From JAPPLB01 sp965204095 (lineage in GTDB: Bacteria > Acidobacteriota > Terriglobia > Bryobacterales > UBA6623), in contig OZ241991.1 of assembly GCA_965204095.1 (NCBI GenBank), positions 1,364,001 to 1,428,000 on the forward strand: a stretch of DNA of 64,000 bases. Reading direction: 5' to 3'. A program made the translations under genes and the position numbers. The notes under the pieces were generated by a model, which made no database searches, was not told the DNA's origin, and saw nothing but the letters and a program-made list of their open reading frames with translations. Shown piece after piece: positions 18,173 through 27,704 of this stretch. The stretch's first letter is position 1, and the number at the start of each line of letters is the position of its first letter.

Positions 18173-18701
18173 CAGTATCCGTTCGCAGCCAATCGGCAAC
18201 ACCCCCCCACGCCGCCGCCCCCTGGAAAAGCTCGGGCCCGTCGCTTCGATTGGCGTCGTCATCCTGAGTTTCGCCGCGCAGAGCTTCCTGCCTCGATATG
18301 TGAGCTGGGCGGGCGCTTTCGACCTGCCTCTGCTGATCACGGTGTATCTTGCACTGACCGAAAGGAACGTACCACGCGGGATTTTGATAGGTGCGGCAAT
18401 CGGTCTTGCGCAGGACGCCCTTTCCCATGGACCGATTGGTGGGTTTGGTATTATCAAGACGGTCATCGGCTATCTGGCCGCCTCGATGAGTCGAATCGTA
18501 GAGATTGACTACCCTGGCATTCGAGGTATTCTGGCGGCGCTCTTCTTCTTGATCCACCATTTGCTCTTCTGGGTGATGCAAACGGTGCTATTAGGGATTA
18601 ACGTCTCTTTCGATCCCGCTCGAACATTGGTGATGTCTGCGGCCTACGCAGGTTTGGCGCTGCTGCTGTTTCCTTTGATCGACCGCCTCAAGAGAGCGTG
18701 A
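18150..18701 (+). CDS. mreD: Rod-shape determining protein MreD
   Basis: 183-aa integral membrane protein with about five hydrophobic segments (VASIGVVILSFAAQSF, FDLPLLITVYLAL, ILIGAAIGLAQDAL, ILAALFFLIHHLLFWVM, LVMSAAYAGLALLLF). It has the MreD hallmark GLAQDALSHGPIGGFGIIK near 88. It starts within the mreC 3' end and its TGA stop overlaps the ATG of mrdA, so the two are probably translationally coupled. It assists MreC and the PBP2/RodA synthase. Confidence 0.93.
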   Translation: MARTLIPSSIRSQPIGNTPPRRRPLEKLGPVASIGVVILSFAAQSFLPRYVSWAGAFDLPLLITVYLALTERNVPRGILIGAAIGLAQDALSHGPIGGFGIIKTVIGYLAASMSRIVEIDYPGIRGILAALFFLIHHLLFWVMQTVLLGINVSFDPARTLVMSAAYAGLALLLFPLIDRLKRA

Positions 18702-20593
18702 TGAACTCCAGTCAAAAAAGCGCACGCAAAGCGAGTGAAGTCTATATCGCCGTCTTTCAATATGTCATGGCGATGGCCTTTCTTTGGCTGCTTGCCGGCT
18801 TTTGGCAACTTCAGGTACAGACCCGCCAGATTTACGTTGAACGGGCTGATCGGAATCGCATCAAGTCGTTGCAAATCTTTGCTCCGCGGGGGAAAATCCT
18901 CGATCGGGACGGCCGTGTCATCGTAGACAACAGCCCGAGTCACAAAGTCCTGCTATCACGCGCTTCTCACGATACGGAGCTTCTCCGGATCATCGCGGGC
19001 GGGCTGAATATTCCGTTCGAACGCCTGGGCGCCAGCCTCAAACGCCTCGAAACATCGAACACGCCGGCGTACCAGGCCGTGATCCTCAAAGAGAATCTGA
19101 GCCATGCCGAAGTGGCTTTCGTGGAAGCTCACCGCTCGCAGTTGCCGGAACTCGAGTTGATCCGATCACACCGGCGCCTGTATCCGAGGGGTGGTTTGGC
19201 TTCTCACGTTGTCGGGTATGTCGGGGAAGTGAGCGATTCGGAACTTGATCAGGATACCTTCATGTTCTACGAGCCCGGCGCGGAGATCGGGAAAGCTGGT
19301 ATCGAGCGTTCGTATAACGACATCTTGACAGGCACAGACGGCCACCGTCTTATCGAAGTCGACAGCCTGGGACGCGAGCAAACACTCTTCGGAACGGTCA
19401 AACCCAAAGCCGGGCGAAGCTTGCGGATCACGTTGGACCTTGACTTGCAAGTGGTTGCCGAACTTGCTCTGGAAGGGAAAAAGGGCGCCATCGTCGCTCT
19501 GGATCCCCGGAACGGTGAAGTGTTGGCTCTGGCCAGCCGACCAACTTATGACCCGAATAAATTTGTCGGGGGTATCAGTGCGGATGACTGGCGTCAGATC
19601 CTGCAAGATCCACAAGATCCCATGTTGAATCGGGCCATTCAGGCCCAAGTGGCTCCGGGATCGGTTTTCAAGGCGATCGTCGCGCTGGCCGGCGGAGAAA
19701 CAGGGTTGCTGGATGAGGATTTTACGGTTTCCTGCTCAGGGGGCGCGTCGTTCTACAGACGGTATTTTCGCTGCCACCTGGCGAAAGGTCACGGTCCTGT
19801 GAATCTGCGCCAAGCCTTGGCGCAGTCATGCAATGTTTACTTCTACACCCTCGGGAACAAGCTGGGCATCGATCGGATTGCGGAATATGCTGAACTCGCC
19901 GGTCTGGGACGCCCAACGAGTATTGACCTGCCCCACGAAGAAGGCGGCACTGTGCCTTCAGAGCAATGGAAGCTACGCCGTTATCGCGAAAAGTGGTACA
20001 GCGGTGAAACCATTTCCGTGGCCATCGGCCAGGGCGCGCTGACGGTGACTCCGCTGCAGGTGGCCTTTGCCATCGGCGGAATCGCGGTGGGGGGCGTCTG
20101 GCACAGACCGCATTTGGTGGCCTATGAGGACCTGCGGGAACTACGCCCTCGGTTCGAGCCTCCAGACCCGATTGAAATCGAATTGAACCAACGCCACCTG
20201 AAAACGATTCGGCAAGGACTGTGGGCCGTTGTCAACGGCGGCGGCACCGGTGGGCGCGCACGCATCGCAGGCTACGACATCTGCGGAAAGACCGGTTCCG
20301 CCCAACGAGCCTCGACACGGTTTCAAGAAGGCAACAATGACCCGGCACTGAAGGACGCTGCTTGGTTCGTTGGTTTCGCCCCCTGCGAACAGCCCGAACT
20401 GGTTGTTTCGGCTCTATTCGAAGATGGGGAACATGGCTATCTGGCAGGCCCGATGGTTCGCGACGTCATCAAGAGCCACCTTGACAAGAAGGTGCGAACA
20501 CATTGGGCGAACCGCCGCTCAACACCCTCTACGTCCGTTGGCGCTTCCCACCCGGCCGCCGACACCGCTGCATGGGGGCGGCAGGCTCCGTGA
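18701..20593 (+). CDS. mrdA: Penicillin-binding protein 2 (elongation transpeptidase)
   Basis: 630-aa class B PBP that cross-links peptidoglycan during elongation with RodA. One N-terminal membrane anchor (about 14-37) is followed by the pedestal domain (PRGKILDRDGRVIVDN) and the transpeptidase domain. SxxK is PGSVFKAI near 325, SxN is SCN in AQSCNVYFY near 377, and KTG is CGKTGSAQ near 530. The ATG at 18701 is used rather than the GTG just before it. Its stop overlaps the proposed GTG start of rodA. Confidence 0.96.
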   Translation: MNSSQKSARKASEVYIAVFQYVMAMAFLWLLAGFWQLQVQTRQIYVERADRNRIKSLQIFAPRGKILDRDGRVIVDNSPSHKVLLSRASHDTELLRIIAGGLNIPFERLGASLKRLETSNTPAYQAVILKENLSHAEVAFVEAHRSQLPELELIRSHRRLYPRGGLASHVVGYVGEVSDSELDQDTFMFYEPGAEIGKAGIERSYNDILTGTDGHRLIEVDSLGREQTLFGTVKPKAGRSLRITLDLDLQVVAELALEGKKGAIVALDPRNGEVLALASRPTYDPNKFVGGISADDWRQILQDPQDPMLNRAIQAQVAPGSVFKAIVALAGGETGLLDEDFTVSCSGGASFYRRYFRCHLAKGHGPVNLRQALAQSCNVYFYTLGNKLGIDRIAEYAELAGLGRPTSIDLPHEEGGTVPSEQWKLRRYREKWYSGETISVAIGQGALTVTPLQVAFAIGGIAVGGVWHRPHLVAYEDLRELRPRFEPPDPIEIELNQRHLKTIRQGLWAVVNGGGTGGRARIAGYDICGKTGSAQRASTRFQEGNNDPALKDAAWFVGFAPCEQPELVVSALFEDGEHGYLAGPMVRDVIKSHLDKKVRTHWANRRSTPSTSVGASHPAADTAAWGRQAP

Positions 20594-21681
20594 CAGACCG
20601 GTATGCAATCCGGGATTTCGATTGGACGTTGATCTGCTTTTCGGTCCTGATCGCCGTTCTTGGACTGGTCGAAATCTACAGCGCAACCCTGAACACAGCT
20701 TGGCAGGACGCGTATCTGCGTCAACTGATATGGGTCGTACTCGGCATTGTCTTGATGTGGATGGTTTCGACGACGGACTACAACTGGTGGGTGAAGCATG
20801 TGCCTTCCTTCTACATTGCCTCGCTGGCGCTGTTATTGATCGTTGCGGTGTTTGGTCATGTCGAAGGAGGGTCACGTCGCTGGCTCTTGCTGCCGGGCGG
20901 CATGAGTCTGCAGACCTCGGAATTCGTAAAGGTGGTGCTAGTATTGTTGGTAGCCTATGCCCTCGGCGATTTGCCGCGGGAACGGATTACTGCCTCGACC
21001 CTGACATGGCTCGTCGCGATGTTCGCCCTGATGGTGCTGGTGGTGGCTGCCCAGCCTGACCTCAGCACGTCATTGAGTTATGTGCCGATCCTCGGGATCG
21101 GCATCTGGACGGCGGGTATCCGATGGAAGTATTTGGTGGTGATTGTGCTGCTGGTAGCGATGGCTTTGCCGCTCGGTTGGCACTCCCTCGAGCCCTATCA
21201 GAAGGAGCGTTTGGTCACCTACATGAATCCCGAAAACGACCCGCGGGATACTGGCTATCAATCGATCCAATCGCGCATCGCGGTCGGTTCAGGTGAGATT
21301 TGGGGAAAGGGGTTCGCTCGCGGCACGCAGACGCAGTTGCGGTTTCTGCCAACGCCGCACACGGATTTCATTTTTGCAGCCTATGCGGAGGAGAGCGGAT
21401 TCGCGGGGGTATTCGTGGCGCTGACGCTCTATTTTGCTCTGCTGATGAAGATTGTTAGTACTGCGCGAGTAGCCATCGACAATACCGGAATGTATTTATG
21501 CATGGGCGTCGCGGCTCTCTTGTTTTTTCATGTGGTTGTAAATATCGGCATGGTCATCGGGCGGATGCCGGTGACCGGACTACCTCTGCCCTTGATGAGC
21601 TATGGTGGGTCCAATACGGTCACAACTTTTATGCTACTAGGGTTGGTGAACAGTGTTTGGCAGCGGCGCTTCACGAACTAG
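20590..21681 (+). CDS. rodA: Peptidoglycan glycosyltransferase RodA
   Basis: SEDS-family glycan polymerase with about ten membrane segments, functional partner of PBP2. The SEDS signatures are present: AAQPDLSTSL near 162, the conserved GKGFARGTQTQLRFLPTPHTDFIFA near 239-263 with the catalytic region, and PVTGLPLPLMSYGGSN near 328. The GTG at 20590 overlaps the mrdA stop (GTGA) and gives 363 aa, typical of RodA. An ATG at 20572 would add six residues. It ends the mre operon; no T-tract terminator is visible after it. Confidence 0.95.
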   Translation: MTDRYAIRDFDWTLICFSVLIAVLGLVEIYSATLNTAWQDAYLRQLIWVVLGIVLMWMVSTTDYNWWVKHVPSFYIASLALLLIVAVFGHVEGGSRRWLLLPGGMSLQTSEFVKVVLVLLVAYALGDLPRERITASTLTWLVAMFALMVLVVAAQPDLSTSLSYVPILGIGIWTAGIRWKYLVVIVLLVAMALPLGWHSLEPYQKERLVTYMNPENDPRDTGYQSIQSRIAVGSGEIWGKGFARGTQTQLRFLPTPHTDFIFAAYAEESGFAGVFVALTLYFALLMKIVSTARVAIDNTGMYLCMGVAALLFFHVVVNIGMVIGRMPVTGLPLPLMSYGGSNTVTTFMLLGLVNSVWQRRFTN

Positions 21682-22087
21682 AGGAGTTGTGCCGCCGATG
21701 TTATAGGGCTCCCAGCGGGATCCAGCGCCCGGAGGCCGCCGGAATCGCTCGACGGAGCCGAGACATTGTAGAGCCAGCCTTGAGCTCTGAAGGCTCGAGG
21801 CGGCTTGATGAGAGTTAGGCAAGATTTTGCGGATTGAATAAGGGATGGACAGGCTACTGTGTTCCGTTAACGCGGACGGCGGTTCTCCCGGTTACGCGCG
21901 TTGAGCGGCCGACTTTGTCGAACGATCGCTCCGCTGCTGTGCCGAAGATTCGAGGTTGGATCGTGGGGCTGTTTCAGTAGACAGCAACACGGCCTCTCGA
22001 GAGGATCGGATTTGAGGAGTAGGCAAGCCTACTCCTCAGTCCTATTGCACCCGCCTACCAGGGCCCTCCCTCCCGAGGAGGCGTCCT
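21682..22087 (+). promoter_or_regulatory. Long structured leader of the rne/rng gene
   Basis: About 400 bp without a gene, ending in the ribonuclease start. It contains CCTCTCGAGAGG (21993-22004), a perfect palindrome, and a perfect 12-bp inverted repeat TGAGGAGTAGGC / GCCTACTCCTCA separated by AA (22013-22038). The Shine-Dalgarno GGAGG (22077-22081) can pair with CCTCC (22069-22073) across a three-base loop, and also with the ACTCCTC arm of the larger hairpin. The arrangement suggests control of translation by competing RNA structures. RNase E of Escherichia coli is autoregulated through its 5' leader; whether that applies here is inference. Confidence 0.55.
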
Positions 22088-24676
22088 TTGTCAAAGGAAT
22101 TGGTTGTCTCGGCAACGCGGCACGAAACCCGTGTCGGCGTTCTGGAAAATGATCAGCTCGTCGAGATTTACGTCGAGCGCGAATCGCAGGAAGGCCTTGC
22201 AGGTAGTATCCACAAAGGGCGAGTGACGCGTGTCCTTCCGGGGATGCAGTCGGCTTTCGTCGATGTGGGTCTTGAGCGGGACGCGTTTCTCTACGTCTCG
22301 GACTTTTTTGACGGATCCGCCGAGTTTGACGAATCGGAAGACGAAAGCGGCTCGAGCAAGCGTAAGTCCGGCCGTTCTCGAGAAAAGATTGATGCGCAGC
22401 ATGAGCCCGAGAATGACCAGAGTCAGGCTGGAGCGGCCGCGGAAACATCTGAAAGCGAGGGTCGCGATCGAAAGGGGCGACGCCGCCGCGGACGACGCGG
22501 CCGTCGTCGAGGCGGAAAGACAAGTCTGCCTGCATCGAAATACGCGACCCTCTCCGATGGGACCGACGACGCCCAAGGGCACGAGCCTGCCGTGCAAGTG
22601 GCGCCCGCTGCATCCGGCGAGGAGCAGTCTTTCAAATTGCTACCGGGTGAGTCTCTCGCCAAGTACATCGATGCGAAAGCGCTCGACCCATCAGACAAAG
22701 CTGAGATCGCGCCCACCGCGAATCAGAGCGGGTTAGTCGGTGAACGAGCGGAATCCGAGCCGCAGGAGATCGTTCTTTCAAGAGAAGCTTCTGAGGATGT
22801 CGAACCCGAGGAATCGAAGAGTCCCGACGCACCCACAGAGGCAGTTGGACAACCGTTCGATCACATCGCTGCGGATGATGAGCTTTCAGAGTCACCCGAG
22901 CCCGATGACTTCGATGAAAACGACGACGAAGAGGACACGGATAACGAGGAAGAGGGGACAAGCGAGGACTCGGACGACGAAGACCCGGGGCCGGATCTGG
23001 AACATGAACTCGAGGAGGCAGAGCGGCTGGCCGCTCTTGTCGAGGAGCGAGATGGCGAGGATGACGAGTTCCCGGAGGAGTCCCAGGAGCCTGACGCCGT
23101 ACACACGGAACCCGAGGAGTTTTCATCCGAGACTCGAGAGGATGACGCTGACACCACCGACAAAGATCCTGGAGATGAGTCCTCCGAGACATCTGTCCTC
23201 CCTGGAGAGTCCATCGAAGAGCCTACGGAGGCATCACAGAAGGCCAAGGTCAACTCTGACGAAGACAGTGCCGCCCCGGTCCCCGGACAACCCGGCTCGG
23301 CCCGTGTGCGCGGCCGCTCGGGATCTTCGCGTCACCTCCAGCGGCGTGGACGCCGGGGACGCCGTCGAAGCGGACGTCAGCGGGACAACCGTCAACCTGT
23401 ACAGCAGAGGGAACCGCGTGAGCACCGCGCGGAACGCAAAGAATCGCAGAACGCCGGGATCCCTCCATCTGACTACAAAATCACGGACATGCTCCAGAAA
23501 GGCAACGAGATTCTGGTGCAGATCGCGAAAGAGCCGCTTGGCAAGAAAGGAGCACGCATCACGTCGCACATCGCTTTGCCGGGCCGCTATCTGGTCTATA
23601 TGCCGACGGTAAATCATGTCGGCGTCTCCCGCAAGATCGAATCTTTCGACGAGCGCAAACGGCTTCGCGATGTCGTGCGCACGCATCGCACCGGAATGCC
23701 CGGCGGCTTCATCGTGCGAACCGCCGGAGAAAGCATGCCCGACGAAGAGATCCGTGGCGACATGCTCTTCCTTTACAACCTTTGGCTCGACATTCGCCAG
23801 CAAGCCGAAGAACGGGAGAATCCCGGCTTGGTGCACCAGGACCTTGATATCGTCGAACGTATCCTTCGCGACCAACTTGACGAGGACTTCAAAGCGATCT
23901 GGGTCGACGCAGAGGATGAATACGAACGCGTTCTGCGTTTCGTCGAGCGTTTCCAACCGAGCCTGCTCTCGAAAGTGAAACTCTATACCCGCTCGCGGCC
24001 GATCTTCGAAGAATTCAACGTGCAGGTCTCGCTGGAGAAAGCGCTGCGTCCCAAAGTGTGGCTCAAATCGGGGGGGTACATCGTCATAAACCAGACCGAA
24101 GCCCTGGTCTCCGTTGACGTCAATACCGGCAAATACGTGGGCAAATCCGACCGTTTGGAAGACACGATCGTCAACACGAACATCGAGGCCGCGCAGGGGC
24201 TTGTCCGGCAGCTTCGCTTGCGTGACCTCGGCGGAATCATCGTCATCGACTTCATAGACATGAATGATCAGAAAAACCATCAGAAGGTCTTTCAGGCCCT
24301 GGAGCAAGCCTTGCAAACAGACCGCGCTCCTACGAAATTACTGCAGTTCAATGATTTTGGATTGGTGGCCATTACGAGGAGGCGTGTCAAGCAGTCTCTG
24401 GAACGCACTCTCTGCGATTCCTGTCCGACGTGTAATGGTTCAGGCCGGCTGAAGTCCGTCACGACCGTGATTCTGGAAATCCTCGAAGAAGCCCACAAAA
24501 TGGCTCCCGACATGGAGCCGCAGAAAGACGTCACTCTGCGAGTGAATCCGGAAGTCGCCCGCACGCTTAAATCTCGAAAGAACAGTTATTTGCAGGAACT
24601 CGAGACACTGCTCAAAAACCACGTCCTGGTGCGGAGCGATGGGAGCCTGCACCGCGAGAACTTTGATGTCTATTGA
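22088..24676 (+). CDS. Ribonuclease E/G with large insert in the S1 domain
   Basis: 862-aa Rne/Rng-type endoribonuclease for RNA processing and decay. The start is TTG, fixed by GAGGAGG six bases upstream. Residues 1-78 hold the first half of the S1 domain (GSIHKGRVTRVLPGMQSAFVDVG). Residues about 79-456 are a disordered insert with an Arg-rich patch (RRRRGRRGRRRGGK) and long Asp/Glu-rich tracts. The S1 domain resumes near 457 and is followed by the catalytic core with the metal-binding aspartates in VSVDVNTG and IVIDFIDM. The Zn-link is CDSCPTCNGSG near 776. The E. coli-type degradosome tail is missing; the insert may serve that role. Confidence 0.92.
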   Translation: MSKELVVSATRHETRVGVLENDQLVEIYVERESQEGLAGSIHKGRVTRVLPGMQSAFVDVGLERDAFLYVSDFFDGSAEFDESEDESGSSKRKSGRSREKIDAQHEPENDQSQAGAAAETSESEGRDRKGRRRRGRRGRRRGGKTSLPASKYATLSDGTDDAQGHEPAVQVAPAASGEEQSFKLLPGESLAKYIDAKALDPSDKAEIAPTANQSGLVGERAESEPQEIVLSREASEDVEPEESKSPDAPTEAVGQPFDHIAADDELSESPEPDDFDENDDEEDTDNEEEGTSEDSDDEDPGPDLEHELEEAERLAALVEERDGEDDEFPEESQEPDAVHTEPEEFSSETREDDADTTDKDPGDESSETSVLPGESIEEPTEASQKAKVNSDEDSAAPVPGQPGSARVRGRSGSSRHLQRRGRRGRRRSGRQRDNRQPVQQREPREHRAERKESQNAGIPPSDYKITDMLQKGNEILVQIAKEPLGKKGARITSHIALPGRYLVYMPTVNHVGVSRKIESFDERKRLRDVVRTHRTGMPGGFIVRTAGESMPDEEIRGDMLFLYNLWLDIRQQAEERENPGLVHQDLDIVERILRDQLDEDFKAIWVDAEDEYERVLRFVERFQPSLLSKVKLYTRSRPIFEEFNVQVSLEKALRPKVWLKSGGYIVINQTEALVSVDVNTGKYVGKSDRLEDTIVNTNIEAAQGLVRQLRLRDLGGIIVIDFIDMNDQKNHQKVFQALEQALQTDRAPTKLLQFNDFGLVAITRRRVKQSLERTLCDSCPTCNGSGRLKSVTTVILEILEEAHKMAPDMEPQKDVTLRVNPEVARTLKSRKNSYLQELETLLKNHVLVRSDGSLHRENFDVY

Positions 24677-24706
24677 TTCTCATTACTCTGCTGCCATTCC
24701 CCGCCT

Positions 24707-25561
24707 ATGACACCAAAGATTGGAATTATCGGAGGAAGCGGGCTCTACAACATGCCGCGCCTCACCGACCGCGTCGAGCAGACCGTCGAAACTCCCTGGG
24801 GAGACCCTTCGGATGCTTTCTTGCTGGGGAAGCTGGAAGGCCGGGCAGTTGCCTTCCTGGCCCGCCATGGCCGGGGGCACAGCATCATGCCCTCGAATCT
24901 CAATTTTCGAGCGAATATTTATGCGCTCAAGAGTCTCGGTGTGGAGTGGATCCTCTCATTCAGCGCCGTCGGCTCGCTCCGGGAAAATCTCAAACCGCTC
25001 GACTTCTGTATACCCGATCAATTCTTTGACCGCACGCGCGGGCGAGCGTCCACGTTCTTTGATGAGGATATTGCGGTTCACGTCGGCTTCGCAGACCCGG
25101 TTTGCTCGACCCTGGCCGATGTGGCTGAGGAAGCCTGCAAGCAGGCGGGCGTCACGGTCCATCGCGGCGGCACGTACTGTTGCATGGAGGGTCCCGCGTT
25201 CTCAACGCGTGCGGAGTCACTCGCCTACCGATCGTGGGGATTCGACGTGATCGGCATGACGAACTTGCAGGAAGCCAAGCTCGCGCGCGAGGCCGAAATG
25301 TCATATGTCACGATCGCCATGGTGACGGACTATGACTGTTGGCACCCCGAACACGCTGACGTGACGGTCGAGCAAGTGATCGCTTATCTCACTGAAAACG
25401 CCGAGCATGCCAGAATGGTGGCGGCGGAAGCCGTCAAGCGAATCCCCCACGGCGACAGCCCGTTTTCCTCGGCGATCAGGAACGCCATCATTACCGATCG
25501 CTCCAAGATCTCTGAAGCGTCAAAAGAGAAGTACCGGCTATTGATCGGGAAGTATCTGTAG
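24707..25561 (+). CDS. mtnP: S-methyl-5'-thioadenosine phosphorylase
   Basis: 284-aa nucleoside phosphorylase (family 2) that cleaves methylthioadenosine to adenine and methylthioribose-1-phosphate in methionine salvage. Phosphate-binding GIIGGSGLYNMP at residues 5-16, RHGRGHSIMPS near 53, and the purine pocket MTNLQEAKLAREAEMSYV with the Asp of VTDYD near 205, which selects 6-aminopurines. The 30-bp gap to rne and 10-bp gap to the PfkB kinase suggest one transcript. Confidence 0.93.
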   Translation: MTPKIGIIGGSGLYNMPRLTDRVEQTVETPWGDPSDAFLLGKLEGRAVAFLARHGRGHSIMPSNLNFRANIYALKSLGVEWILSFSAVGSLRENLKPLDFCIPDQFFDRTRGRASTFFDEDIAVHVGFADPVCSTLADVAEEACKQAGVTVHRGGTYCCMEGPAFSTRAESLAYRSWGFDVIGMTNLQEAKLAREAEMSYVTIAMVTDYDCWHPEHADVTVEQVIAYLTENAEHARMVAAEAVKRIPHGDSPFSSAIRNAIITDRSKISEASKEKYRLLIGKYL

Positions 25562-25571
25562 GCCCGTCAAC

Positions 25572-26486
25572 ATGGCTCTTCTTGTTGTCGGGTCTGTCGC
25601 ATATGACGGAGTTGAAACTTCTCACGGCAAAGTCGACCGCATGCTCGGCGGCTCCGGCACTTATATCTCGCTCGCCGCAAGTCACTTTGCTGAGGTGAAG
25701 CTTGTCGGCGTGGTCGGCGAGGATTTTGCTGCTGAGGACGAGCAACTCCTTGCCGATCATGGTGTTGACCTTGAAGGACTGGAGAAGATGCCGGGCAAGA
25801 CGTTCTTCTGGCGCGGCACCTATTCCCATGACATGAACGAGCGGACAACGCTGACGACACAGCTCAATGTATTCGCCGACTTCAACCCGAAGCTGCCCGC
25901 ATCCTACCAGGAGACTCCCTACTCCTTTCTGGGCAACATTCATCCCAACCTGCAGAGGCAGGTGCGCGACCAGATCTCTTCGCCGCTGTTCGTCGGCGGT
26001 GACACGATGAATTTCTGGATTGAAGGGACCCCGGACGAACTTGCGGCGGCAATCGAGCAATGGGACTTCATCCTGATCAACGACAGCGAGGCGCGCTTGC
26101 TGGCGGGAGAATACAACCTGCTCCGCGCTGCGAGAAAAATCCAGGAGATGGGGCCGCAGACGGTGGTTATCAAGCGTGGCGAGTACGGAGCAATCCTTTT
26201 CCGTCCGGAGGGTTACTTCATCGCCCCTGGCTTTCTACTGCAAACCGTGTTCGATCCGACGGGCGCAGGTGACTCGTTCGCCGGGGGCTTCATGGGGTAT
26301 CTGACCGAGCAGGGTATCGAGAGTCTCGACGATGCGACGCACGCCCATCTCCGCAAAGCCATGATCTACGGCTCGGTGATGGGCAGCTTTTGCTGTGAAA
26401 GATTCGGCGTGGAGAGGCTGCGGAACTTGACACGCGATGATATCGAAGGACGATATCGGGAGTTCAAGGCGTTTACCGAGTTCTAG
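25572..26486 (+). CDS. PfkB-family carbohydrate/nucleoside kinase
   Basis: 304-aa ribokinase-fold kinase. The substrate-side GGSGTYISLAASHF lies near 28-41 and the ATP/catalytic motif DPTGAGDSFAGGFMGYL near 229, whose second Asp is the catalytic base. The protein lacks a signal peptide. It lies 10 bp after mtnP, so a substrate related to methylthioadenosine salvage (adenosine or a ribose derivative) is a reasonable guess. The family is too broad to decide. Confidence 0.88.
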   Translation: MALLVVGSVAYDGVETSHGKVDRMLGGSGTYISLAASHFAEVKLVGVVGEDFAAEDEQLLADHGVDLEGLEKMPGKTFFWRGTYSHDMNERTTLTTQLNVFADFNPKLPASYQETPYSFLGNIHPNLQRQVRDQISSPLFVGGDTMNFWIEGTPDELAAAIEQWDFILINDSEARLLAGEYNLLRAARKIQEMGPQTVVIKRGEYGAILFRPEGYFIAPGFLLQTVFDPTGAGDSFAGGFMGYLTEQGIESLDDATHAHLRKAMIYGSVMGSFCCERFGVERLRNLTRDDIEGRYREFKAFTEF

Positions 26487-26647
26487 GCACACCGCTTGCT
26501 CAACTTCTCAGGAAAGATCACACAAACGCTCAACTGCCCGATCTCTTCCCGGGTGTATGACGGCGCTTGAGTTGCGCCGCCCGGGAGCAAGTGATGCTGG
26601 CGCGCAAGCAGCGACTCAGTCAGGTCGAGCGTCTACAATAGGGGCCC

Positions 26648-27133
26648 ATGCAGGACTGGAAGGCCGGTGCTCTCGTGGTGGTCTTGCTGCTATGGGCGGG
26701 AATCCTGTTTGGGGTGTCGTTCCTGGCGACGCCCGCCAAGTTTTCGGCGCCGAGTTTGACTCTGCCGGTGGCGGTTGATGTGGGAAGGTCGACTTTCGCA
26801 GTGCTGAATCGGGTGGAGTTGGGCTGTGCCGTGCTCAGCTTGGGGTTGCTGGCAGCGGGGGCTTCGCGGGCATTCGTGGTGAGGTTGGCTTTGGGCTTGG
26901 CTGCACTGGGATTGCTTCTCGAGACGCTTTGGTTGCTGCCCGCGCTGGAGGAGCGTGCACAGATGGTGATCGATCGTGGTACACCGCCGGCTTCGAGTCT
27001 GCACGATGTTTACATTGGGATCGACGCCGCAAAGCTCATCGCGCTTCTCCTGGGAACAGTCGTTCTGCTGCGTCCCGCGAGCGGCATCAGCGCCAGTAGG
27101 CGAGCACGAGACCGAACAGGAGGAGGCGGGTGA
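26648..27133 (+). CDS. Small integral membrane protein (DUF4149-like)
   Basis: 161 aa with four predicted membrane segments (about 6-27, 54-73, 78-98, 125-143). The layout resembles DUF4149-type proteins, with WAGILFGVSFLATPAKF near 16 and LNRVELGC near 57, but the match is by eye. TACAAT (26634-26639) lies 8 nt before the ATG with no Shine-Dalgarno, suggesting a leaderless mRNA. The 3' end overlaps the convergent DUF1761 gene by 47 bp. Function unknown. Confidence 0.7.
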   Translation: MQDWKAGALVVVLLLWAGILFGVSFLATPAKFSAPSLTLPVAVDVGRSTFAVLNRVELGCAVLSLGLLAAGASRAFVVRLALGLAALGLLLETLWLLPALEERAQMVIDRGTPPASSLHDVYIGIDAAKLIALLLGTVVLLRPASGISASRRARDRTGGGG

Positions 27134-27527
27134 GGTCGAAACCGGCGTTGATGGCGACAAGGCCCCAGCCCTTCTGTTCCCACGCGACCCGCCCCATTTG
27201 CAAAGGCAGGAAGAAGCCCAGCCAGGTCCACACGGCCCCCTTTATGCCGTAGACCCAGGAGGGTTCGTCCGCACCGACTCCCCAGATGGATGGCCGCCAA
27301 ACCTCGATGCTGTGTGCAAGCACGAAGACAATCAGCAGCGAACCGAGAATGAAGAGGCCCATTGACTTGGCCATCGCACTGCCGGCTGGCTGTTCCATGT
27401 CTTCCATGCCCATGTGCTTTGTCCAGGCTTTGCCAAAGATCGGACCGAACCACAGGAAGCCGATCGGCACGGCAGCGGTGACACAGGCTAGGACGGCGAG
27501 ATAGTTGATGTTGATTTCGGGTTGCAC
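27087..27527 (-). CDS. DUF1761 membrane protein
   Basis: 146 aa, four membrane segments, with the DUF1761 pattern NYLAVLACVTAAVPIGFLWFGPIFGKAW at the N-terminus and SIEVWRPSIWG before the third helix. The start is taken as GTG at 27527, which has GGAG about 7 bases upstream. Its 3' end overlaps the convergent gene at 26648-27133. The family has no established biochemical role. Confidence 0.82.
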   Translation of the reverse strand: MQPEININYLAVLACVTAAVPIGFLWFGPIFGKAWTKHMGMEDMEQPAGSAMAKSMGLFILGSLLIVFVLAHSIEVWRPSIWGVGADEPSWVYGIKGAVWTWLGFFLPLQMGRVAWEQKGWGLVAINAGFDLTRLLLFGLVLAYWR

Positions 27528-27704
27528 AAGTGATCTCCTGACTACCGGGCATGGGGCGTCCACAACACATCCCACGGCTGGAAACCGTCATGTTAGCGGT
27601 TGCTGATGGAACTCGTTCAGCTCGCCCGATGCAGATTCCCAGAGCCGGGACAGCCTGGTTTTTCCGACTCCGCAGTGAATGCGGCGTGCCGTGCCGCTGC
27701 TTCT

